From Paraphysoderma sedebokerense (lineage: Eukaryota; Blastocladiomycota; Physodermatomycetes; Physodermatales; Physodermataceae), in NCBI GenBank assembly GCA_025602915.1, contig JAHLJZ010000016.1:1-64000 (forward strand): 64,000 nucleotides of DNA, given 5' to 3'. Under the pieces are notes generated by a model, which saw only the letters and a program-made list of their open reading frames with translations, did not search any database and was not told the DNA's origin. Position numbers and translations under genes: made by a program. Position 1 is the first letter of the stretch. Every line of letters starts with the position of its first letter. Shown here piece by piece: positions 33,140-46,841 of this stretch.

Positions 33140-36100
33140 TTCAAAATACATCCAAAGGTTAACTCAGCGCTCAAATCGAACCTTCCCGTTGTCGCTCTCG
33201 AATCTACTATTATCACTCATGGTTTGTAATATGAATTTTCTTTTTGTAAATTATTTTTCTGTATTGCTTCATCGGCTTTTTGAATTATCGTTGGGTTTCT
33301 CTCAAATGATGGCCGGTGGCTGAATTCCTGAACTGCTATTCAATACTTGAAATATTACTAGGAATGCCGTATCCCCAAAATCTCAAAACGGCTATTCAAG
33401 TCGAAGATATCATCATGCAAAATGGTGCGCTTCCAGCTACCATTGCTATTTTAGATGGAAAAATACATGTCGGTACGTACGATGTATCAAAAACTAATCT
33501 ACAATCTAAAGTAGATCGCTGAATGGTTACCTATATCCTAGGTCTGGAAAAAGAAGAATTGGAAAGATTAGCATCTTTAGGTAGTCAAAATGTCAGGAAA
33601 ACTTCAAGGAGAGACTTGGCCATGGTAAAAACTTGATCCATGTCTTCCGCTTTCCGCCTAAAATCCAACTGGCGCCTCCTTAACAATTCTGAATCCAGGT
33701 CATAGCTAATAAAATGCATGGTGCAACAACAGTTAGCGGAACCATGTTGATAGCTCACATGGCTGGTATCAAGGTCTTTGTTACAGGTGGTATTGGTGGA
33801 GTTCATAGAGGAGTGGAGGAAACGATGGACATTTCTGCCGATTTGACGGAATTGGGCAGGACACCTGTAGCTGTAGTCTGCGCCGGAGTGAAAAGCATTC
33901 TAGGTGAGTTAGTTTTAACTGAAAATGTTCGAGAGAGAAAGATTTGTTAACTTCTTCATCTCTTGATATGCAGACATTGGGAGAACACTTGAATATCTTG
34001 TTCGTATCTTTCTTTTTCAATAACTCACTTATTCTGCTAGTTGGATTATTTGATCTTTCGCTTACCATAATTTATGCAGGAAACGCAAGGAGTGACTGTA
34101 ACAACCTACGGAAAATCATCAGATTTTCCCGCTTTTTATGCTCCTTCTAGTGGATATAAGGTACAGCTTCAGTTCGATTTTGCGGTCTTCTACCATAGTA
34201 CTCATTCGCAATCATCTGTCTGCCTCTTTATTGGAAAACTCACTACTGTATTAGAGTCCCTTCCACTCACCAACTATCGACGAATGTGCGGCTTTAATAC
34301 GTATGTGCATTTAGCATTACCTGATACCATTATGAACGGATACAAATAACTTCTAAATGTAGACGCAAATGCAAAGTTGAAATTAGACAGTGGAATAGTC
34401 ATTGCTACCCCTATCCCGGAAAAGGATGCCGGTGATTCTAAGGTCATTCAATCCTCCATTGATACCGCACTTCAAGTTTGTGTCTCTCTTCTTATTTCGA
34501 TTGTTCAGTGCGTAAACGCTGATTGTTGATTACCTAACAAGGAACTGAGGAATAAGAAAATCAGTGGCAAAGACTGTACTCCGTTTTTGCTTTCACGGAT
34601 TGCGGAATTAAGCGGTAATGTTTCGTTGGAAGCCAATATTGCACTGATCAAGAATAACGCTAGAATTGGGGCATTAATTGCCGGAAGATATTCCGAGATG
34701 GCCAGGGGCGGGAATAGTACAGGACCAGGAGCCTCCTTGAAGGCAGAGAGGGAAAGGCTGGCAAGTGAAACTGAGGTAAGCGCTACTAATGCCGTGTAGG
34801 GTCCGTAATTTTTGTTAAATGACATAATTTCATAGATCTCATCTGTTAATAGCGGTAATAGTAGACCTGTACGTGTCACTTGATTTTTGCAGATGAAATA
34901 GATTTCTATCAGCTTTTAATGATGTTGCTGTGTGAGTATAGATGGTCATTGGAGGTGCTGCAATCGATTTAACCGCAACAATAAGTGAGCCTTATGATTA
35001 TTCATCAAACCACCGAAGTAGCTTCCCTGGCAAAGTAGTACAAACTATGGGTGGTGTAAGTCAATTTTTTGCTCTGCATAACCTGGGATATCTTATACTC
35101 ACGTTGGATTCCTGTCGGCCGCTTTCTTCGTTTTCTATGATTCAGGTCGGCCGCAACATAGCAGAAGCATGTCACCGCTCTGGTGGAAGCCCTCTCTTCG
35201 TATCAATTATAGGCAATGATCCTGCCGGTGTATCTCTCCTTCACGATTGTTCTACTCTTGGTATAGATACTTCACTAATCAAGGTGGTGGAAGACGGAGG
35301 AAGAACAGGAATATATAATGCGATAATGGAACCAAACGGAGAATTGATCAAAGCAGTAGCTGATATGAGTATCTTTGAAAGAATAGATAAGAACCAGGTT
35401 TGCCACGTCTTCGTTCTTGTATTTAAAATGGCATGAAACTGACATTTATGTACGTGCCACATTCAAGATTTCCTCTGCCATAGAAACGCAAGAACCAAGC
35501 GTCATTTGCTTTGACGGCAATCTGTCGGTCCCAGCTATTCAATCTATTTCTGCGTCTGGCCGCGCAAATTCAATTCCGTTATTCTTTGAGCCCACCTCGG
35601 TACCGAAATCGAAAAAAATATTCCAAAATGATGAGATAATGTTAAACGAAACGATTCAATACGCTAGCCCGAATTTGGAGGAGGTCGTCGTAATGGGTAA
35701 TTGTGCCGCGGAAGTTATCAGGCGATACAATAATTCCACACCGGCAGGGCAAAATGATAGAAAATTTCTGCCAGACTTGGATATGTCTAATATTTCCCAG
35801 CATATGAAAATTCCGAGCCCTCTGATTAATATTATACCGTCATCTATGTACCTTCTCCAACTCATCCCTAACCTGTTCATTAAATGTGGCCCCGACGGTG
35901 TTCTCCACGCGAGATACACATACCGACCGATTCTACACTCGCAATCACAAAATCCAACACCAAAGATAGCATCTGGCACCTCATCATTGAGTTACACTAT
36001 TTCGGTTTCGTCTCATGAATTTTATTTTGAATGGCATCCTCCATCGAATGATGTGGTAGTTAAAAATGTTACTGGAGCGGGTGACTCATTTGTCGGAACC

Positions 36101-36337
36101 ATATTAACTGGTCTAAGTTTGTTAAAGAACAAAGGCCAATTGAACTTCGAAAAACAAGGTATTAGGGAAGGAAGGCGCCAGGTGAATCATTTGGGAAGAA
36201 TGACGGTGGAGGAGACTGAACAAAGACCGGGTAATGAAATATGGAGAAAAGTAGTTGGAATAAGTAAACGGTCAGCCGAGATGACTTTAGGAGAAGAGAG
36301 AAGTGTCAGTTTACGGATTGAAAAGTTAAATATTTAA
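33035..36337 (+). CDS. Bifunctional pseudouridine-5'-phosphate glycosidase / PfkB pseudouridine kinase
   Basis: About ten introns. The N-terminal half is the IndA/PsuG glycosidase that splits pseudouridine-5'-phosphate to uracil and ribose-5-phosphate: [14 protein letters not shown], then [59 protein letters not shown] (its Lys is the likely Schiff-base residue), [37 protein letters not shown] and [10 protein letters not shown]. The C-terminal half is a ribokinase-fold kinase: [41 protein letters not shown] and the anion-hole/catalytic motif [11 protein letters not shown]. Fusion of the two steps is known in eukaryotes. The only available in-frame start is ATG 33035, giving an Arg-rich leader with VRRRCYS, like a mitochondrial presequence. 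That leader lies antisense to ARL3 copy 2. Confidence 0.93.
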
Positions 36338-37382
36338 TTCTTTAAATTGATAAGATAAAAGGCGTCGCTAGTCTTCAAAGGATAGTGAAATACTTCAATA
36401 TATAAATTTCTCCTCAAACCATTAAAAATTAACATACATTTTCAACACGAATAATTAATACATGTGTAAGAGTCAGTGAACAGATCCAAATTATCCAATT
36501 TATTATGTGCGCGATTCTATCCAATAACTTCTAACACCCCCTCGTAGAAGGCACCTGTCAATTGAAGCTGCATTTCCAGCCGAAAATCCGGGATAGGTTC
36601 CGATAGGACCGAATTCAGTCAAGCCTCAAAACTCATAACGCATTCACTCAGACAAGCATAATCTTTGCATTTTGGTTGTGGTTTGGCATTTCGGGGCAAT
36701 TGTGATGAAAAGTTTATTCGCATGAATAAATTGACGTTGGCTTGAGTCCTTAATCATGCTGATTGCATAGAGTATGTTCAGTCTGATTATTCCAGAATGA
36801 AGGCGATGGAAATATGCGACCTCGGTGAAGGCGCAACGCAAATTTAGGAACAATATCGAATCACCTGACAATACTACCACCACTGGGCTCCTCAAACGAA
36901 TGAAGTAACCAAAAATAAAGGCTGGAATGAGATCAATGGCAGACAGTGCTTCCCTATATCTTTAAATTGATGTGACAGGGTCGATATGTCAACTTTTTAA
37001 ATTTTGTATATTATTTTTCAGTATAGTTACAAACAGAGAACAATAGATTGGAACATTAGTATGTTACTTGCCAATCCATCTTCAATGCCTTTTTGAATAC
37101 ATCATCGTAACTTAAATATTCTACATGTGAAATCTTATAGCAATGGATATTAAATCATTCCGACGTAAAACCCAGAAAGAAAGGAGTTCGCAACTGAGGC
37201 AAAATAAAGGGGAAGTAATGCCAATATAATAATTATAACATATAAAAATAATAGTTGTCCTTGTCACTGTTACGGAGGAATCGATCTGATTCCTCTGATA
37301 TAATATATCCAATAAGAATGTGGTATCTTTTGAGGCACGATAAAATCGGGAATCCGCTCAGCGGTAACGACCTTTAAGATAA
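36338..37382. other. Intergenic between convergent genes
   Basis: About 1 kb, AT-rich. No gene or repeat recognised. Confidence 0.4.
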
Positions 37383-38801
37383 TTATTTTGGTAGTTTTGA
37401 TTTTGGAATCTTCGGCGGAGAAGTGGGTTCGGCCATAGGAGTTAAGCATCGCTTGCATAGATAGGGTGATCCTACTAAACCTACTTCCGTTTTCGTCGGA
37501 ACGTAGGAGCAGTTGTGGCAGTACATCTTCGTTGATCTAGATTTAAAGAAGATTTGAGTTAAAACCTGCTGTTTCCAATATTCTTGATCGAGGAAGGAAA
37601 TCAATACTTACTTCCAGCGAAGACCACAGCTATTACATAAGACAACAGAAGTTGACCATCCCGATCGCCAAGTACCTTTTGGAGTCGTCTTTGAACCACA
37701 GCACTGGCATGATTTTTTCGAAACATTTGAAGAAGATGAGGAGGAAATTGGAGGTGAAGAAGATACCGAGATGGATTCGATGCGATTTGTTTGCGGTTGC
37801 ATGGCGTGGTGTGACATCGAAGAATACAGGTTGGAATAATTCATTAATGACTGAGAATGAGATATGGGAATGGCCTGTGTCAGATGAGATTGGTTTATCG
37901 ACAACACAGCATGATTGAGTTGTTGTTGAGAAACAGGGTACTGGTTGGATTGATTCATCGAATAAGGAATGTTCTGAGAGAATTGTTGTTGATTATTGTG
38001 AAGAGAAGGAATGGAGGATTGGAGCATATCTACGGCCAGCCGCGATTGAACTGCAGGGTAATTTGATGGCAATTGATTTGGGGCAGTTGGGGGAGTCAGA
38101 GGTGGTGACGAAAGATGAGACATGTCAGGCGACAGTTGAGGAAGCGACATTGAAGGAAACTGATTGAGCTGCTGTGAGTGAGCGATGTTCGGATAAGAGG
38201 GAATGGAATACGGCGATGTTCTTCGCTGCTTGTAACCTGTATGGAGAGGCCTGTGACTTTGATGCTGCCTATTGGAGCCTATTTCTGAAGTATGAGCAAA
38301 ACTGTTCTGGGGTAGCAACCCTGGAGAATAGGAGGCCATCTGATCCGATGATATTGTATTGCCCATGAGCATTGTTGCTTGAGATAACGAAGGAGACACA
38401 TTTGAAAGCTGTGGTGACGCAGACGAGGAGGAGGAGTAATTTGCACGGGGAGCTATGTTAGAAAGCTGGGCCGTCGAGTTACTTGGAGATCCGACCAGTA
38501 CATAATTCGGAATCGATGAATCTTGATTGAGAGAATTTTGGCGTGAGGGCTGCCGAGAAGAATCCGATGTAGAAAGAAATGACTGCAAATCATTAGAAGA
38601 CAGTATCGGCGTACCTGCCGCTGATACGGGCGCTGAGGAATAGACTTCCGGGGTTGTGAGGTAAGAGGCCGACGAGTCATGAGGATGGAAGTGCATCTGG
38701 GATAAGTCGAGATTCAGTGATGAAGTCATTGTCGAGAAATTCATTAGACTTTCTTCCAATGCCGTAGAAGCATCTTTCTCAGGATGTGTGGGGTAATTCA
38801 T
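37383..38801 (-). CDS. GATA-like zinc-finger transcription factor with a second Cys4 module
   Basis: Two exons (37612-38801, 37383-37536) join to 447 residues. I chose ATG 38801; the upstream open frame has no ATG start. Residues 1 to ~345 are low-complexity Ser/Gln/Asn/Pro. The DNA-binding part begins KKSCQCCGSKTTPKGTWRSG, then W..VVLCNSCGLRWK, giving C-X2-C-X20-C-X2-C, longer than the usual 17 or 18 because of extra residues between TTP and WR. Across the splice it continues STKMYCHNCSYVPTK ... YLCKRC, a second C-X2-C-X17-C-X2-C set lacking the WR motif. The family binds (A/T)GATA(A/G). Target genes cannot be read from the sequence. Confidence 0.87.
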
Positions 38802-40352
38802 GTCGTTTTTATGGTATACAAAACTATTTTTAAACCCAAGCTTAAGGCTCCAAACGATTAGTGGGTGATTGCGACAGGTAAATTGTGGCTTTAGGCAGTA
38901 CGAAGTCGGGGCTATGCGCTTTTTTATAGGAATGTCCGACCTGAAACGGTAATTTATATATGAAGTGCGGATGGAATGGCTGCTATAATCGAAATCAAAA
39001 AAAAGCACGGATCTGTTAATAACAACAATGGTATTTCATTAGCACTCGCAACGAGGCAATTTTATATAGTACCTCGAGCTATCGATTTATGTAAATGCGA
39101 TTGCTCCGTTGCGTCGGGCCACCCGAGAGGTGCGAGTGTTGCGACTGAGCATAGGTGCATATGAACAATCTAAGATGCCGTTGAGGCTTGCCAGATAGAA
39201 GGGAGAGCTACATACCCGAAAAAAATTACTTCTTAGAAGGTACTCGGAATGCTTAGTTTCAGCGACAACCACTTATGCAAGTATGGTGCAACAATTTAGC
39301 TGGCACGACTTTAAGAATGAAAGGCAGCAATAACTTGTATCAGGGACGAAAGCAGAGCGAAGAACTTATTCCAGCGGTGGCTCCTTTTTGTTTCTGCCTA
39401 CCAATCGATTAAAATGGAGAAGCACAAATTTTGTGGTGATTTTGTTCCCCTCGGCGAGAAGTCCCGAGAGAGAATGGCGGGAGGGATGCTCCATGTGGGT
39501 AATTAATTCGCGACACCATTGAAGAGGTTGTTCGCCGGCGGGTTGAAACACACTACGAGAACTTTATTCTGTGCCCCTCCTCTCTTGTGTCAGCTCAATT
39601 CTGCTCAGCTCGGATGCCATAGGATGCCACAGGATGCCACAGGATGCCGTGTGCATAACCCCGCTTAATCCGTGGGGCAAATTCTGTGAGCGGTAAAAAT
39701 TTAATTATGTACGCAGGCGTCCTCGTTTTGCTCTCAACGCTGCCGAAATGCCTCTGCATTTACCGCATGAATGCGGGCACATCCAGCGTCAGTAAAGGGA
39801 AAACAAAAATAGATTATTCACTTTTCTGTCTGCGCTGCACTACGCAGATGTTGATGCTTCGCGACCCCAGTTGTCCGGAAGCTTCCATATAAGTTTAAAA
39901 GGCACATGCGGTGCAAGTGCTGATGCGCTGCAATAGATACATTTTACACTTCGGATATACTGATATGGCGAATCCGACGCTCATGTGTGACAAATTATGG
40001 ATCTTCTTAACAAATCTGGATATTCCAGTTCGTACAGCATAAACCGATGTGAGTTTTACACCCTTCATTTTCATATGGTTGAGCACACGACGGAACCATG
40101 GGGTTCAGACACCTGCATTGTTGCGTGTTTTCGCGAAAACAATTCATCCGATTTCTCGCGAGGACCCAACAGGCAGCCTGAAATCGTCAGGGACAGCAAG
40201 CAATTGATATTGAAACATTGGAAACTTTAGCACTCTTTAGCTGGTTTTGTTTATTCTTAACAGTATGAATCTGAAACCAATACACAATGGGTATCATCAA
40301 ACAAATAATTACTAAAACCATCTACGGAGCACTAAATTTATCTAGGGGATTA
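38802..40352. other. Long intergenic region upstream of the GATA-like gene
   Basis: 1.55 kb with only short motif-less open frames (for example 39366-39551 on the minus strand). It contains a small tandem repeat near 39613. It probably carries the GATA-like gene promoter. Confidence 0.4.
39613..39652. repeat. GGATGCCACA tandem repeat, four copies
   Basis: ggatgccata, ggatgccaca, ggatgccaca, ggatgccgtg: four adjacent 10-bp units. Confidence 0.8.
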
Positions 40353-43300
40353 CTAAGTCCCTAATCCACGACGCTTGCCACGGATTACAGCTTCCAACGG
40401 TACCGTGATGCCATGTCCAGTTCCCAAACTTTGTCCTGTAAATGCAAGAGTACAGATTAGATTTCAAAGTAAGCAAATCGATCCAAAAATAAACACAAAC
40501 CTGGTGTCCAACCCATATTCAGAAGCAATCTATGCCCAATATTATCTTGAGAAATTGGCGGAGCTCTATGTCCAACGACAGTTCCGTGTGATACTGGAAG
40601 AATTACATTGGCAACAGCACAGAACTGAACCATAAAAAAGGAACTTACATGTGTTTCTGCCGCCGCCTTCACCAGTAGATCTACCCTTACCCTTTTTCCT
40701 GGCATTCACATCATTATAAGTTTTATTACTTATCCCAATCTTCTTATCTGTTTCCGAAATAATAGCATCAATTTTGTTCCAAGATTGATAATCGTCGACA
40801 TCCGGATATGCAGTGCGTGATGTGCGGATGAGAACAGACATTTTCGATTTGCCAGATCCTTTAGATTTGGTCTTAAGATTATAACAGCCCGCTAATCGAG
40901 TGACGGCACGACGGGCAGTACTCGGTAACGGTGGTAGTGGTAGACTGAGGTTGCGTATTAGTACTTAATGTTTCACTGAAAAGCAAACATGTCACTGCAC
41001 AAAGAAATACATACCTATGGTATCCATCAACATCTTTGACAAAATCTTTGATTAACTTATGTATCGAGCCAAAATCGATAATCACGCCTCCGCCCTTCAT
41101 TCTCTTTTTCTTACTCTTCTTGCCCCAGGATTCATCCTTCGAGATGCCATAGACCATGCGTTCTTGATCTTTCCTGGCTGCTTTGCGAGCATGACGCTCT
41201 TGCTTCTTAAGTTTTCTATCGATCTTCCGCTTCGCAGTTTTCGACATCGGTTCTGGCACAATTTAGATCAAAGAGTTAATAACTATGTCGAACCATCATG
41301 ACTGTAAAATATGATCAAAGCATACGATTCTGAGCCGATTCCTCGCCGTCCTCTTCGGACGAGTCATCTTCTTCAAATGATCCTTGCATAATGCGCTTCA
41401 TTTTGGCTTCAGCTTTCCGTCTTCCAGGTGCTTGGCCGTTTTCATTCCATCTTCCTTCCTCTGGGAATGCACTGTCGATGAGGTATTGTGCCTCTTCATC
41501 TGATTCGAATATATCATTTTGCCCTTGTTTTAAGGATTCAATGTAAGCACTATCATCTGAATCGAGATCACCCTCATCTAAATCCGAGTCTGAGTCTGAC
41601 AATTCCTCCAACAACCCATGTTCAAGGTCACTCTCTCCAGAGCCGTCAGACTCCGAGTATTCATCTGAATCGTCCATCTCGGAATCAGACTCATCGGATT
41701 CATCGAGTTCCAAATCATGGCTCGCAAACGAGCTCAGCTCTTTTTGTTGCAGATTAACGTCAAGACCCATAGATAGCAACTCATCGAGCGCCAGCTGATC
41801 TAAATCTCCTGGCAGAGCAGTATCGCCTGCCCCATTCACGTTCCTTAGGTAGTCTATCATTATTTCCAATTCCTCATGCCTTTCATCTTCATTTGCTTTC
41901 TCCTTTTGCTTTCGTACTCGGGCACCACCGCGTCTTGTTCGTCGTTTTTTAGCCTTTCTACTGGAAGTCGATATCGAAGTATCAGCAGGCGGGACGACGC
42001 CAGAGAATATAGGATTCAAAGGTTCGTTGTCGTAATTTTGGAGATCGAAATCAGCCATGGTTGCGTCTTCATCAGTTTCTCCTGAATCATCTGTCCATTG
42101 ATCGTCGTCGTCGTCGGCGGCGGCGGCATGAACTGGTTCGCCCAAAGCTGTCCGGGTATCTTCAGTGGCTACTTCGGCAGATGAATTTACGGTTGGAGTT
42201 TTATCAATCACAAAAAGTAATTCGTCGGAGACTGCAGAATGTTCAACTTCGTTGGAAGGAGAAGAATTAAGATCTGCCTCCAAAACTGGTGCAGCAATGT
42301 ATCCTTCTTCCTCCGTATTCGGACAAAAAGAAACTGCAGACTCCGGTAAGTTGGATGCTTGGGAAATCGAATCTTCAATCTCGATTGGATGCGAATCATC
42401 TTGAGTAGTCTCATTTTCATCCACACTAGCGTCTTTTTCAACTGACTGATCAGAGATTTCGTCTGCTGATTGTCCCGATCTGGTTGAGATCTCTATATCA
42501 TCGACATCTGAAAGGGTCTCCTCCTCTTCACTTTCGCCAACATCGTCTTCCCCTTCAATGAATTGTACCGGATGTATCTCAAAAGGTAGCACTTCCAGTT
42601 CATCCATTGATTGTTCAACGAGAGCATTCTCATCGATATCGCTCGACTCGGTGTTCTCAACTCCTTTTGAATCAACCGCAACCACCGTTCGTTCGGAATA
42701 TTTTTCGTGCATATAACCTCCTTTGACGAAGGTCATTTTATATTGTATCAATATTTTTGTCAATTTCCAACCCATGAGACTATCCTCGAATATGACTTCA
42801 TTTGCGTCGGAATCATTAAATCGAGTGTTAGAACTAAACTTGTCATTTGCCAGATTCGCCGATTCAGCGAAACCAAGGCCTCGATGACGGGGTCGTTTTT
42901 GCTGAGCACCAAATCCAAGACCAATGTGACTATCCTGCCAATTTGATTTTCCTTTACTTTTCCGGTTTTTAGAATTTTGTGCTGTCGGCTTAGATTTACG
43001 TCCAGTGTTCTTGGATGAGGAAGAGGATCCGATGTGAACTGTTGCAAAGTCAACGGTAAAAAGAAATCACAGAAGAATATTAATATACAGAAAATAAAAG
43101 AACTTTAAAGGTAGATGATGTGAATTGCTGAAGGTTGCATGTTAATCAATCACCAGGAATAAAGGAATCTTACAACATACAAGCATTCATATCAGCATTC
43201 AAATCCCTCAATCCATATCCGCCGCTGTTACTACCTCGACCTCGACCTCGTCCACGGCCTCTGCCTCTTCCGGAATTTCTTCCTCTGTTTGAACTATTCC

Positions 43301-43484
43301 CCTGAATTTGGGATGCATCGTCGAATAAATCGTCTTCTGGGGTATTGAAGTTACCGTTTGACTTTCTTCGTCCGCCTTCAGAACAAAATGTGAATTCATT
43401 GTTCGCTGGAACCTGTATAAAACGATGCAAGATTATACCCTGGGATGAACGACCACCTTTATTTTTTCCTTTATTTCGACCCAT
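40353..43484 (-). CDS. Sqs1-like R3H / G-patch protein
   Basis: Start at ATG 43484 (MGRNKGKNKGG), then an RGRGRGRGRG tract, a long acidic Asp/Glu/Ser-rich central region and basic KKSKKKRMKGG. The R3H-type region follows: IHKLIKDFVKDVDGYH, spliced via a tactaat branch site and acctcag acceptor to LPLPPLPSTARRAVTRLAGC, YNLKTKSKGSGKSK and VLIRTSRT. The C-terminal G-patch is GHRLLLNMGWTPG joined to QSLGTGHGITVPLEAVIRGK and RGLGT. This order is that of yeast Sqs1/Pfa1, which activates the DEAH helicase Prp43 in splicing and ribosome biogenesis; G-patches are the helicase-activating part. The SR/RG tract would bind RNA. It lies 232 bp from the DPH6-like gene in the same direction, without sign of co-transcription. 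Confidence 0.9.
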
Positions 43485-43716
43485 GATGAATATTCTAAAT
43501 AGTGTGGGAACAGCAGAAATGGGGGTTTGGTTTCCGTTTTGATCCTTTGGAAGGGTCTTGTGACGTAACGTTGAAGCCTCCTCAAACGTTTCTTTGGTCC
43601 TTGTTCAGCTGATGACTGCCAAGTGAACAAAATGTCACATTGCATTCACAACAGACAACGGATTATATATCCAAAAAGAATATTCTTTGTTCTATTGTTA
43701 TTAGATTACACTAAAA

Positions 43717-46700
43717 CTAAAATACTACATTAGCACATATGGACATGCATTTATTTGATTTCAACCTATTCACCGGAACTAAAATCAGAGCCGGGATCTC
43801 CTTGGAGCTACCAATTTCCGTGAATGCGACTTCAAACGCTGCGAATGGAGGAATCTGTTCAGCTAAAAATAGATATCAAAAAATTAATTAATCGGCATCA
43901 TACCATTCTGTAATTGTATCATCGATAATGTGCTGGAGTGAAATATGCGCAACGACAAAATAGCATCGCAGGCAGAGCATGCATCAGATTTCCCATTGTT
44001 CCGCGACAAGTGACTAATTGCTTGACGCATCTGTTCCAGAACGGATGCGGTAATTGTCGCTAATGATTCAGGGTGCTCGGAAACTAATTTGCTAATTAAT
44101 CAACTCATTACGATGAACTGAGAGTAATGAAAAGTAATATACCGTTCAGACCTACATCGACCATCAGGGTCGCCAGATTACCTAATCTTCTACCCTTGAA
44201 CTCCAAATCTACCACATCATCTTTAAAATTGCCTAAAGGTATGTAACTAATGAGGACAAAACATTACGTTTTTTCTATACCGACAAGCGAATCGGAAATT
44301 ACCTTTAACAGTCCAACCTTTCTCCAATTCCATGTTCCTCATTCTTCTGGTAATTCCATCTGATCCATTTTCTTCTTCCTCATCGGAAGTGTCAAACCCT
44401 GTATCAACAGATTTAACTAACCTTCTCCATTCTCGATTGTAAGCTGATGTTTGCCACTCGACGACTCCATTTTTGGGAAGCGTAGGTACCACGACAATGC
44501 ACAATGGCGTAGGAGTATCGCTATCGATGCCCTCCTGCGAATCGGCATTATCATTTTCCTCTTCTGAATCGCTCTTGATATTCGTATCGAATGCCGAAGA
44601 AAACGATGAATCTTGAATCTGATAATACCATCTCTTCCATTCGTTCTCTGCGACAGGAATGAACGCAGGTGAAGTAACGTAACATATACATAACGTGAGT
44701 TCATCTTTTCTTGTTGATGTGACGGTTAAGATGGAAGACAAATTTCGCAGAGAAATGGCGCATTCGGTAAGAAATTGCCTATAATTGGGCACTTCTTTAT
44801 CTGTCGCTGGGCAATTCGGGAGAGACATAGAATGAGGAATGAGACCGATTTGACCTGCGATAAATTGTTGCGTCGAAACCTAAATTTATGTCAAAGGATT
44901 AACAACTTTTTAAAAAATACAAGGTAAGCCATTTCGCACCTTAACAGATTGTGAATAAGGTCCAATATTAGCACTAGCCCAGTAAGAGATGGATTGCACA
45001 TGCAGAGTATCTCTTTCCTCCGGGTCAGGCCGCCGATAAACAACAACATCGATCAGAACATTCAGTGGTTTTGGGAGAGCTACTTCAACGCAGGCGCTTG
45101 AGACAGCTGTCAATAAGGGCTACAAGAAAAATTAGATGACCGGACGAGGTGTTCTCTCTTACCGTGCAGGTGGATTAATAGAAAAATACTTCGAATAACC
45201 AGCGTTGATTCGGGCAAAATCGGACATAGAAGATACATATAGATTGGTGGAAACGATGTCGCTCATATTAAGTTCAGCCCACCTAAGAAGATCTGTAGCA
45301 AAACATGCTTAATCGTACGCCACCTTTCGCGGACAAAACGAAACGTACGTACATTGCAGCTTATTCATAACGATTATAATTTCTTCGTCAATATTGGTCT
45401 CTGTACAATCCTCTTCAGCAAACCCTGGAACGACCGAATGTAAATTAAGTCCCGCCACATGATAAAAGTTTCCCACTCGTTTCATTTGCGGCTTTATCTG
45501 CAATTGTGGTATCGGAACTGAAGGAGGCGTATGATGGGTATATTTAGAAACTTCAGATCCCCCCGTGGATCCAGCAATATATCGCAAAGTCTCACGAGAC
45601 AGTCGGGCATCCTCTTTCGGCGAAATGGGCGGAATAATGAGATGCTCCCGACACCACTCTTTCACATTACTATATATTTTAGAAGATGCGGAATCAGCAA
45701 GTGAAGGAATTGACGAGACAGGTTTGTCCTCTAAATGCATTTTTTCGAATGTGAGATACACCACGGGCGCAAAGTGATCATCGGAATGCGTATGGATACG
45801 TCTTTCGTCACTTAAATACGATTGATTAAAACGATTGTAACTCAATTCGAAGACATGATGATTTCAAGAGTTAACATACACAACTATGCGACGACGAAAT
45901 AAAGGACAATCAAGAGTAGATGTTTCGTATTCACCACCCTCCCCACACACATGAAGATCGTACTTCCTATTCTAATTCGAATAAAATTCATAGTTAATAA
46001 TATGCTCCGAACAATAAAAATACAATTTACGTTTTGAATTTACCATGTTGATTAGATGATTGCCAAGTTGCCCTATTGTCTTTCCAAGATGCTTTTGATC
46101 TAGTCCCATTGCAGCCACTTTAACAAGCATTGACTCCATTCCACATTCAACCATTTTCTGTAAGAGAGTCTCTTGGTCCTGCTGCCATAGATAAGCGAAC
46201 GAAGTCAATCTTAACCGCTGGCACCTGTAGAATTCGGGGCTTTAGCTTGACAATTCTTCGAGCTCTAAAGAGCAGCAGAACTTACACATTTTCAACTCTG
46301 ACTCTTTGATAATTACTCAGAATAGCGCCCACTGAAACTCCCTCTACATCGGGTATCTTTTCTTTTACTTCTTTCAACAATTCGTACAGATCTTCAACTT
46401 CGTCATCCTGGGTTCTTTGATAATACTTATCTTGAGATTTAGAAAACCCTTTAATCTCTCTTCTAAACAATGGCAGCGGCGGTGCATCGAATATAGAAGT
46501 CGATTGATCTTCGATATTCGGATTTAGGAAACAATTGGGGTATAAATGGATGATATCGTGACCGATGGTTTGAAACATATGCGAATCGAGTTCATCTTTT
46601 GGATCCTATTCAGCACAACGACATATACATAGAAATTATACAACTGATATCTACCTTTTCCACTTTCTTTCTTTGGATACAAATTTGCCAAAGCAACTAC

Positions 46701-46841
46701 GTCGTGGCCATTTGCGACGCAATGAAGAACGTTAAAGCAAGAGTCCTTCCCGCCGCTGTCAATTGGTATTATCAGACCTCTGTACAACAAAACAAATCAC
46801 TACACATTTTATGATTACCTGAGAAGTGCCACAATCTTCAT
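43717..46841 (-). CDS. DPH6: Diphthine-ammonia ligase (DPH6) with C-terminal RidA-like domains
   Basis: The last step of diphthamide synthesis on elongation factor 2, adding ammonia with ATP. The first exon encodes MKIVALLS and splices to [20 protein letters not shown], the ATP-pyrophosphatase PP-loop (SGGKDS). Then come [31 protein letters not shown]-like ([17 protein letters not shown]), [33 protein letters not shown] and [16 protein letters not shown]. Downstream exons carry two YjgF/RidA-like segments (for example [15 protein letters not shown]), as in yeast Dph6 (YLR143w). Alignment of the first intron acceptor at caattgacag restores the canonical MKxVALxSGGKDS. The final residues [13 protein letters not shown] close the second RidA fold. 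All key motifs appear intact. Confidence 0.93.
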
